Of a stretch of 11,966 nt of DNA, positions 6,382-11,966 are shown in pieces. A program made the translations under genes and the position numbers. This stretch comes from Selenomonas sp. GTDB lineage: Bacteria > Bacillota > Negativicutes > Selenomonadales > Selenomonadaceae. Numbering within the stretch: the first letter of the stretch is position 1; each line of letters begins with the position of its first letter. The stretch lies in NCBI RefSeq assembly GCF_022771645.1, contig NZ_JALFCU010000096.1, positions 1 to 11,966 of the forward strand, given 5' to 3'. Below the pieces are notes generated by a model. It did no database searches. It had not been told where the DNA came from and worked only from the letters and a program-made list of their open reading frames with translations.

Positions 6382-6388
6382 AAGGAGG
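6382..6388 (+). promoter_or_regulatory. Strong ribosome binding site at unusual distance
   Basis: AAGGAGG is a near-perfect Shine-Dalgarno sequence, but 14 bases (TTTTTTGATTTCCC) separate it from the ATG at 6403; 5-9 is usual. An in-frame TGA at 6394-6396 rules out any closer in-frame start, so the ATG at 6403 stands. Confidence 0.6.
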
Positions 6389-6402
6389 TTTTTTGATTTC
6401 CC

Positions 6403-8700
6403 ATGGACATCAACCAAAAGCTGGACGACATCATTTTCCGCTATGGACTGGACGCGTGCTATCCCAACTACCGCCCCTGCCAAAAAGCGCAAGCCATCGT
6501 GCGCCAGATCATCGCCGGCTGGTCGCCGGACGAACGGATTGCCTGCGTTGTGACGGATAAGGACGACCAGCATTTTTTTGAGATGAGCATGACGGAGGAC
6601 AAGAACGTCGACTTTTACGTCTGCAAGCGAAAGATTGGAAACAAAGCTTATCTCACGCGCTATCTGCTGGATGAATCGCTCGGCGGCCTGCTCGGAAAAT
6701 CCTACGACAAAGTCTATGCGATTTCCATCGACGGCCTGATCTGGGTGGAGGCTTGGCTCCGCGCGCATGATGTTGCTTTTATCAGCCTGTATCAACTGTT
6801 TGAGCAGCAGGGCGTTTTCCTCGACGCTCCGTATCGTGACTTCCTCTACGACAAGTTCGGCAACTGCTTGGGTGGCACGGGCGGTGAACATGCGGCAGCC
6901 GTCACGATGGAAACGGTAAACGTGCGCAACCGCACACTCGCAACTGGTGATGCTGCTATAAAAATCATCGAACTCCGCAAACTCTTCTTCCTCGCCATCA
7001 TCTCCCGCGATTTCTTGCTCGCAGAAGAGAGCCTCCACAGTCTCCAAGCTGCAGGTTTTCGAGAATACGACGCAGCATGGCAGGACATCGAGCACCTGCT
7101 CGATGAGATCAAGGAAGCACTCGAGGCGAAGGCAAAGGAGACGGTTTTCGCTTTTTGGATTGATTGCACAAGTTACTATGCCCTCCCGGCCTTTCCACAT
7201 CTGGAGAAAATCCTCGAGCAAGGCGTTCATTTCGAGAACTTGTTTTCCGCTACGCCGTTCACACATCCAACGTCGAAAGCGATTTTCTGCCAGAAAAAGA
7301 ACATCGATGACGAAGGCTACAAGATCAAGCACATCGACCACGCTAACAGCCCAATGCTTCGCATGCTCGAAGAGAAAGGCTATACATTCAAAGTTATCTC
7401 AGAATATTTGGGCGATATGTTCTCTGGCAGATACAAGACCGGCATTGCAACGAAAGCCATGAGCCCGTCTTCCATGCTGATATGGGAGAGCATGGCTGAG
7501 GCGTTGCGCAGCGAGGGAAAACGGTTTATCCTGATGCATTGCGTACAAGAAACGCATGGTTCCGCGTTTAGAGCTAATCCCAAAATTCCTGATAAGAAAC
7601 TGGACTTCGGTGCGAAGTTGGCGTTGCCAGACTATGCATACTTTATGTTATCAGGTTATGCCTATCTCGATCAGCAAATCGGATATTATGAATCGCTGCT
7701 TCCCAAAAGCGCTATGAAAATCTTTTTCAGCGACCATGGAGATCTCCCCAATCTGAAGGACCGCACACATATTTTCATGGGAATCGTGGGGGAAGGAATT
7801 CCTTCCCTCGCCATCCAGCGTATGTATTCTACGCTGGATTTCAAAGACATCTTCGCGATGGCACTCGAAAAAGATTATGCCATGGACAAAATCGACCATG
7901 AGTATATAGAGTTCCAGGATTTTCCCGTCTATAGCGGGAAAGAGGTCGCAAATACGATAAGAAACAACCAAGGCATAAATCAACTTTTCCTGGGCTATCG
8001 CGGCGTTGTTACCAAGGAGTATTTTTACGCCCGGCTCGGCACGGACATCGAATACCTTGAACACCGAAATGATTCTGCGGAACTTCCTCCTTACCGAGTC
8101 AACAACCCTAACGACCCGCATGTCATCAGCATGTTCCACTCGCATATTTGCGATGAAAGCTTGTTGCCAACCTTCCGAAAGTGGGCAAAGACCGAAAACT
8201 ATAATCCGCTCCAGATAACAAAAACAAAATTCTCTCAATACTATTTGAAAATTTATGAGAATCTGCGGAATCGCGTCAACCGCGTCTCCGCGCTGATGAA
8301 CCAGCTAGTCGCAGAGTCCCCCGCTCCCATCGCGCTCCGCATGGGCGGATTGCATACAGCTTTCATCATCGACGAGCTCACGGAAGAAAACAAAAACCGC
8401 ATTGGCGCAATCCTCGATCCTTCCCCCGATTGCCTCTGCAGCAAGTACGGCTATCCCGTGATTACACCCGCAGATTTCATTGCAAAGAAAGCAGGCACGG
8501 AAATCCAGACGGTGATTCTTTCGTCGTTCGCTCATCGCGGCCTGCTCGTCACAGAAGCAAAAACATACCATGATGTGTCTGTCATCGATTTTTATGACTG
8601 GATGGAAGCACATGGCATCAGCGCGGAATCAGATTTGACAGGATACAATCCCGCCAAGGAAGACTTCGACGTCAATTTCCCGTTTGACGAAGTAGAGTAA
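6403..8700 (+). CDS. 765-residue protein with a cytoplasmic sulfatase/alkaline-phosphatase-like domain between two Rossmann-like modules
   Basis: Residues about 245-580 read like an alkaline-phosphatase-superfamily (sulfatase/phosphoethanolamine-transferase-like) domain. I see a first metal-ligand strand FWID (D254) and a nucleophile region TPFTHPTSKAIF with T287, T290 or S291. Further on are H379/H385 in MHCVQETHG, the hallmark FFSDHGD (D444, H445), and H456 in DRTHIF. A late piece, EYFYARLGTDIEYLEHRNDSAEL, resembles the C-terminal subdomain of sulfatases. Residues 1-150 and about 625-745 are alpha/beta modules; the last has ALRMGGLHT (644-652), then ILDPSP, then VILSS (704-708), like nucleotide-sugar-type Rossmann domains in glycan loci. 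No cysteine sits in a CxPSR motif, so a classical sulfatase is unlikely; transfer or hydrolysis of a phosphate ester is possible. There is no signal peptide or membrane helix, unlike most relatives. Base use is clearly less GC-rich than in its neighbours, suggesting acquisition. Substrate is unknown. Confidence 0.85.
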   Translation: MDINQKLDDIIFRYGLDACYPNYRPCQKAQAIVRQIIAGWSPDERIACVVTDKDDQHFFEMSMTEDKNVDFYVCKRKIGNKAYLTRYLLDESLGGLLGKSYDKVYAISIDGLIWVEAWLRAHDVAFISLYQLFEQQGVFLDAPYRDFLYDKFGNCLGGTGGEHAAAVTMETVNVRNRTLATGDAAIKIIELRKLFFLAIISRDFLLAEESLHSLQAAGFREYDAAWQDIEHLLDEIKEALEAKAKETVFAFWIDCTSYYALPAFPHLEKILEQGVHFENLFSATPFTHPTSKAIFCQKKNIDDEGYKIKHIDHANSPMLRMLEEKGYTFKVISEYLGDMFSGRYKTGIATKAMSPSSMLIWESMAEALRSEGKRFILMHCVQETHGSAFRANPKIPDKKLDFGAKLALPDYAYFMLSGYAYLDQQIGYYESLLPKSAMKIFFSDHGDLPNLKDRTHIFMGIVGEGIPSLAIQRMYSTLDFKDIFAMALEKDYAMDKIDHEYIEFQDFPVYSGKEVANTIRNNQGINQLFLGYRGVVTKEYFYARLGTDIEYLEHRNDSAELPPYRVNNPNDPHVISMFHSHICDESLLPTFRKWAKTENYNPLQITKTKFSQYYLKIYENLRNRVNRVSALMNQLVAESPAPIALRMGGLHTAFIIDELTEENKNRIGAILDPSPDCLCSKYGYPVITPADFIAKKAGTEIQTVILSSFAHRGLLVTEAKTYHDVSVIDFYDWMEAHGISAESDLTGYNPAKEDFDVNFPFDEVE

Positions 8701-8716
8701 CCGCTTCCCCACCGAC

Positions 8717-8755
8717 AAAAAGAGAGCGCCGCACGCGTTTTGCGTGCGGCGCTCT
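8717..8755 (-). terminator. Strong terminator after the YabE-like gene
   Basis: A perfect 14-bp stem (8723-8736 with 8742-8755) closes a 5-base loop. On the minus strand it is followed after one C by five T residues, a standard intrinsic terminator for the YabE-like gene. On the plus strand the T-rich run comes only about 15 bases later, so it ends the 765-residue gene less well, although the stem is shared. Confidence 0.85.
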
Positions 8756-8774
8756 TGCCGTTCATGATTCTTTT

Positions 8775-9596
8775 TTAGTTCAGCACATACACCGTGACAT
8801 ACCGGCGGCCGAACTGCATAGCCTCGCCGTAGCTGTCCATGCAGAGGTCGATGCGGTCGCCGTAGATGGCGCCGCCCGTATCGGCCGCGATGGCCTCGCC
8901 GTAGCCCGGGATGTAGACGCGCGTGCCGAGCGGGATGACGTTCGGATCGACAGCGACGACGCCGTGCTGCGCGACCATGCCGGTCGCCGTGATGCCATGG
9001 CCGTCGCCATCCGACGGGATGTAGGCCGTGGCTTCCATCGTGAGGGCAGCGGAGTAGCGCTGCGCGCCGCGCGATGTTTCGACTTGTGCTTGCCGCTCGG
9101 CCTCGGCCTGCTGCGCAGCCTCTTCGGCGCGCTGCTTGGCGAGGTCGACGACTTTGATATCGAGATTCTCGTGAATTTTCGTGTCCAGTCCCGGCTCGGC
9201 CTCGACGTCGTCGAGATTGCAGCCGAGTTCGACGAGCACATCGCCGACCGTCGGCTTGCTCGTCATGATCGTTTTCGTCTGCCCGTCCAAGGAGATGTTG
9301 ACGGGGACGGCGCGATGCACCGTGATTTCCGTGTGGTTATCGATTTTGCGGAGCGTGTATTCATCCTGCGGATCCATTTTGACGCCGGCGCGCGCGAGGA
9401 TGATGTCGGGCGTGGTATGCGTCGTCTTGGTTTCGATGGTCTTGCCATCAACAGCGATGGTGACGGATTGGATGTTGTTCTGCGTGAAACCGGTGCTCAG
9501 CGACATGCTTGCCGCCAGCGAAAGGCACAGGACAACGTTTCTGGCTTTGCTTGGCTTTGTGCGATACGATGATTTTCCTAGTTTGAACGTACTCAT
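8775..9596 (-). CDS. yabE: YabE-like exported cell-wall protein with DUF348 repeats and a 3D domain
   Basis: 273 residues. A basic N-terminus (KLGKSSYRTKPSKARN) precedes a hydrophobic segment at 21-38, a signal peptide or membrane anchor. Two DUF348 repeats follow: about 44-82 (TIAVDGKTIETKTTHTTPDI) and 98-140 (ISLDGQTKTIMTSKPTVGDV). Then come an Ala/Glu/Gln-rich helical linker (153-175) and a C-terminal 3D domain at about 187-273. The three conserved aspartates are D217 (VAVDPNVIPLG), D239 (AADTGG) and D250 (DRIDLCM). 3D domains share the double-psi barrel fold of lytic transglycosylase MltA, so a murein hydrolase role is expected. The G5 domain found in Bacillus YabE is absent. GGGGG lies six bases before the ATG. 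It has its own consensus promoter and terminator and is the third gene in the conserved metG-tatD-yabE order. Confidence 0.92.
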   Translation of the reverse strand: MSTFKLGKSSYRTKPSKARNVVLCLSLAASMSLSTGFTQNNIQSVTIAVDGKTIETKTTHTTPDIILARAGVKMDPQDEYTLRKIDNHTEITVHRAVPVNISLDGQTKTIMTSKPTVGDVLVELGCNLDDVEAEPGLDTKIHENLDIKVVDLAKQRAEEAAQQAEAERQAQVETSRGAQRYSAALTMEATAYIPSDGDGHGITATGMVAQHGVVAVDPNVIPLGTRVYIPGYGEAIAADTGGAIYGDRIDLCMDSYGEAMQFGRRYVTVYVLN

Positions 9597-9648
9597 TCAA
9601 TTCCCCCTTCCGCATCGCGATTGCTGTGGTTTATCAACGATGTGTGCC

Positions 9649-9677
9649 ATTATAACAGAGCTTCTATATCCTGTCAA
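9649..9677 (-). promoter_or_regulatory. Consensus promoter of the YabE-like gene
   Basis: A perfect TTGACA (9672-9677) and a perfect TATAAT (9649-9654) are separated by exactly 17 bases on the minus strand. Transcription would begin near 9642, with a leader of about 46 bases. This is the strongest promoter in the window. Confidence 0.92.
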
Positions 9678-9730
9678 TGGAACTAGGTCACATTCTCCCA
9701 CCAGCGACTGAATTTTATCTGAAAAATGGG

Positions 9731-9777
9731 AAAAGCAAAGTGGGGAAACGCTTGTTTTGGAAGCGTCTCCCCACTTT
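9731..9777 (-). terminator. Terminator after tatD
   Basis: A 17-bp stem (9737-9753 with 9761-9777) has one wobble pair and a 7-base loop. On the minus strand it is followed by GCTTTTCCCATTTTTC, a split T-rich run. The wobble pairs only in minus-strand RNA, supporting that direction. It separates the metG-tatD transcript from the YabE-like gene. Confidence 0.85.
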
Positions 9778-9785
9778 TGAAAAAA

Positions 9786-10577
9786 TCAGTTCAAACCGTA
9801 AACCGCGCAGGCGTTCGCCGTCGTCTGGCGTGCGATGTCCGCGAGCGTCAGACCGCGCACTTCCGCGACTTTTTCCGCGACGAAGCGCACGAATGCAGGC
9901 TCGTTGCGCCGCCCGCGCATCGGCACGGGCGCCATGTACGGCGCGTCTGTCTCGACGAGCAAGCGGTCGAGCGGAATCTCGCGCACGACCTTCACCGTCT
10001 TCGCCGCGTTCTTGAACGTCAGCGGACCGTCGACGCCGAGGTAGCAGCCGAGTTTCAGGAACTCGCGCGCCATCTCGACGCTGCCGGAGTAGCAATGCAG
10101 CACGGCCGGAATGCCCTGTCCCTCTTTTTTCAAGATGGCGAGCGTGTCGGCGTGCGCGTCGCGGTCGTGGATGCAGACGGGCAAGTGCAGCTGCCGCGCG
10201 AGGTCGAGCTGGTGGATGAACATCCGGCGCTGGAGCTCGCGCGCCTCTTCGTCCTTCACCCAGTAATAATCGAGCCCGATCTCGCCGATGCAGACGACGC
10301 GCTCGTCCTGTGCCCAAGCCGCGAGCTGCTCGTCGTCCGCCGCCGTCAGCGGGCGCGCCTCCTCCGGGTGGATGCCGATGCCGGCATAGAGGCCGTCGTA
10401 GGCGTGCGCGAGCACGATGGCCTGCGCCGAGCTCTCGAGCGTGTCGCCCATGTTGATGAGGCGCGTGACGCCCGCCGCCCGCGCACGGGCAACGGTATCC
10501 GCCACGTCATCCGCGAATTTCGCATCGTTCAGATGCGTGTGCGTGTCGACGAGCTCGATCGTTTGTCCCCACCCCAT
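9786..10577 (-). CDS. tatD: TatD family metal-dependent DNase
   Basis: 263 residues, full length. The amidohydrolase-fold metal ligands are all visible: DTHTHL (H13, H15), E99 in CIGEIGLDYY, H137 in VCIHDRD, H161 in VLHCYSG and D211 in VETDAPYMAP. TatD proteins (YabD in Bacillus) are cytoplasmic Mg2+-dependent 3'-5' exonucleases linked to DNA repair and degradation. The start ATG shares one base with the metG stop (TGATG), so translation is probably coupled to metG; no strong separate ribosome site is seen. A terminator follows 8 bases after the stop codon. Confidence 0.95.
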   Translation of the reverse strand: MGWGQTIELVDTHTHLNDAKFADDVADTVARARAAGVTRLINMGDTLESSAQAIVLAHAYDGLYAGIGIHPEEARPLTAADDEQLAAWAQDERVVCIGEIGLDYYWVKDEEARELQRRMFIHQLDLARQLHLPVCIHDRDAHADTLAILKKEGQGIPAVLHCYSGSVEMAREFLKLGCYLGVDGPLTFKNAAKTVKVVREIPLDRLLVETDAPYMAPVPMRGRRNEPAFVRFVAEKVAEVRGLTLADIARQTTANACAVYGLN

Positions 10578-11966
10578 CAGCGGACTTCCGTCCCTGCCGG
10601 CATGTCGACTTCAACGACCTTCAGCGCCTTGCCATCGCTCGCCGCGAGGATCATGCCCTCGGAGAGCTGGCCGCGCATCTTGCGTGGCTTCAAATTCTTG
10701 ACGAGGACGAGATGCTTGCCGACAAGCTCCGCGGGCTGGTAATACTGCGCGATGCCCGAAAGTACCGTGCGCTGCGGCGCGTCCGCGCCGACAGAGAGCG
10801 TGAGCTTCAGCAGCTTGTCCGCGGTCTCGACCGGCTCGCACGCGAGCACCTCGGCGACGCAGAGCTGTACCTTCGCGAAGTCATCAATCGTGATGATGCC
10901 GGTGGGCAGTTCTTCTTTCTTCGCGTTCTGCTTGTCAGCTTTCTGCTGCTTTTCTTTCTTCGGCTTCGCCGCCTTGATATTTTGAGGCGCGTCGTCCTTT
11001 TCGACCTCGATGCGCGGGAAGAGCTGCTCCGGCTGGCCGACGTGCAGGCCGGCCGGCACGCCGCCCCACGTCTCGACGTCTTCAAGCTGCACGTCCGCCC
11101 ATGCTTTGCCCGCTGCCGCGAGGCCGAGCTGGTTCCAGATGCGCTCCGCCGTCTGCGGCATGAATGGAGAAATGAGCACAGCGATGATGCGCAGGGACTC
11201 CGCGAGATTGTACATGACATTCGCGAGATCCTGTTTCCTGTTCGGATCTTTCGCGAGCGCCCACGGCGCCGTCTCGTCGATGTACTTGTTCGCGCGGCCG
11301 ATGAACGCCCAAACCGTTTTGATCGTATCGGAGAGCTTCATCGCCTCCATGCCGTCAGCGAATGCTTTGACCGTTGCCATCGCGTCGGCTTTCAGCGACC
11401 GGTCGACGTCGCTTTCGCCCGCCGACGCCGCGAGCACGCCGTCCTGGAATTTCAGCGTCATGTTCAGCGTGCGGTGGAGGAGGTTGCCGAGGTCGTTCGC
11501 GAGATCGCTGTTAATGCGCTGGATGAGCGCGTCGCGCGAGAAATTGCCGTCCTGGCCGAGATTGATTTCGCGTAGCAGGAAATAACGGATGGCGTCCGCG
11601 CCGAACTCGTCGATGAGGAGGTTCGGATCGACGACGTTGCCCTTCGACTTCGACATCTTGTCGCCGTCGACGATGAGCCAGCCGTGGCCGTAGACTTCTT
11701 TCGGCAGTGGCAGGTCGAGCGCCATGAGGATGCACGGCCAGATGATCGTGTGGAAACGCACGATCTCCTTACCGACGAGATGCAGGTCGGCCGGCCAATA
11801 CTTCTGGAATTTCTCGGGGTCATCGAGGAAGCCGATCGGCGTCAGGTAGTTCGTCAACGCGTCGAACCAGACGTAGATGACGTGTTTCGGGTCGATGGGC
11901 ACCGGGATGCCCCAGTCGAACGACGTGCGCGAAATGCAGAGGTCGTCGAGGCCCTGCTTGATGAAA
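10577..11966 (-). CDS. metG: Methionyl-tRNA synthetase, N-terminus cut by window edge
   Basis: 462 residues of the C-terminal part are visible; the frame enters at 11966 already coding (FIKQGLDDLCISRTSFDWG). It charges tRNA-Met with methionine for translation. The synthetase core continues with VYVWFDALTNYL and the KMSKS signature (DKMSKSKGN, about 11640-11664). The anticodon-binding helical domain follows, then a lysine-rich linker (AAKPKKEKQQKADKQNAKKE). Last comes a C-terminal EMAP-II/Trbp111-type tRNA-binding domain with VLVKNLKPRKMRGQLSEGM, typical of the dimeric form. The GTG at 11900-11902 is internal and should not be taken as the start. The zinc-binding insert and HIGH motif are outside the window. 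It heads the metG-tatD pair. Confidence 0.97.
   Translation of the reverse strand, partial: FIKQGLDDLCISRTSFDWGIPVPIDPKHVIYVWFDALTNYLTPIGFLDDPEKFQKYWPADLHLVGKEIVRFHTIIWPCILMALDLPLPKEVYGHGWLIVDGDKMSKSKGNVVDPNLLIDEFGADAIRYFLLREINLGQDGNFSRDALIQRINSDLANDLGNLLHRTLNMTLKFQDGVLAASAGESDVDRSLKADAMATVKAFADGMEAMKLSDTIKTVWAFIGRANKYIDETAPWALAKDPNRKQDLANVMYNLAESLRIIAVLISPFMPQTAERIWNQLGLAAAGKAWADVQLEDVETWGGVPAGLHVGQPEQLFPRIEVEKDDAPQNIKAAKPKKEKQQKADKQNAKKEELPTGIITIDDFAKVQLCVAEVLACEPVETADKLLKLTLSVGADAPQRTVLSGIAQYYQPAELVGKHLVLVKNLKPRKMRGQLSEGMILAASDGKALKVVEVDMPAGTEVR

Overview
This window looks like chromosomal DNA from a fairly GC-rich, diderm Firmicutes-type bacterium, probably a Negativicutes (Selenomonas/Mitsuokella-like) species. 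That placement is inference. It rests on the Bacillus-like gene neighbourhoods (metG-tatD-yabE, and comFC and a YvyF-like protein close together), strong AGGAGG-type ribosome sites, sigma-A type promoters, and strong use of GCG/CGC/ACG codons. I see no tRNA, rRNA, CRISPR array, phage gene or recognisable transposase gene.

Left part (1-2740, minus strand). A branched-chain amino acid operon, ilvB-ilvN (acetolactate synthase large and small subunits, ATGA overlap), runs from a clear promoter at 2691-2719. After a 104-base gap it is followed by the start of a zinc-ribbon flagellar-region protein of the YvyF type, which leaves the window at base 1.

Middle intergenic region (2741-3615). This long stretch holds no recognisable gene. 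It contains a 216-base element with imperfect inverted ends made of small hairpins (2771-2986), a strong GC-rich hairpin (3064-3093), and an unexplained structured stretch with its own minus-strand promoter (3520-3548). It ends at comFC, a plus-strand competence/phosphoribosyltransferase gene.

Transport and unknown genes (4328-6289). brnQ (branched-chain amino acid carrier) converges on comFC. It is divergently transcribed from a 145-residue helical protein of unknown function, and both promoters are readable in the shared gap. ilvBN (synthesis) and brnQ (transport) give this part of the window a branched-chain amino acid theme.

Accessory gene (6290-8760). A palindrome pair precedes a 765-residue protein of distinctly less GC-rich composition. 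It has a central alkaline-phosphatase/sulfatase-like domain between two Rossmann-like modules and no export signal. This is the least ordinary gene in the window. A 14-bp terminator hairpin separates it from the genes that converge on it.

Right part (8775-11966, minus strand). metG (methionyl-tRNA synthetase, 5' end outside the window) overlaps tatD by one base, and a strong terminator follows. A YabE-like 3D-domain wall protein comes next with its own consensus promoter. This is the conserved metG-tatD-yabE order known from Bacillus, but the usual next genes (rnmV, ksgA) are absent and the accessory gene lies there instead.
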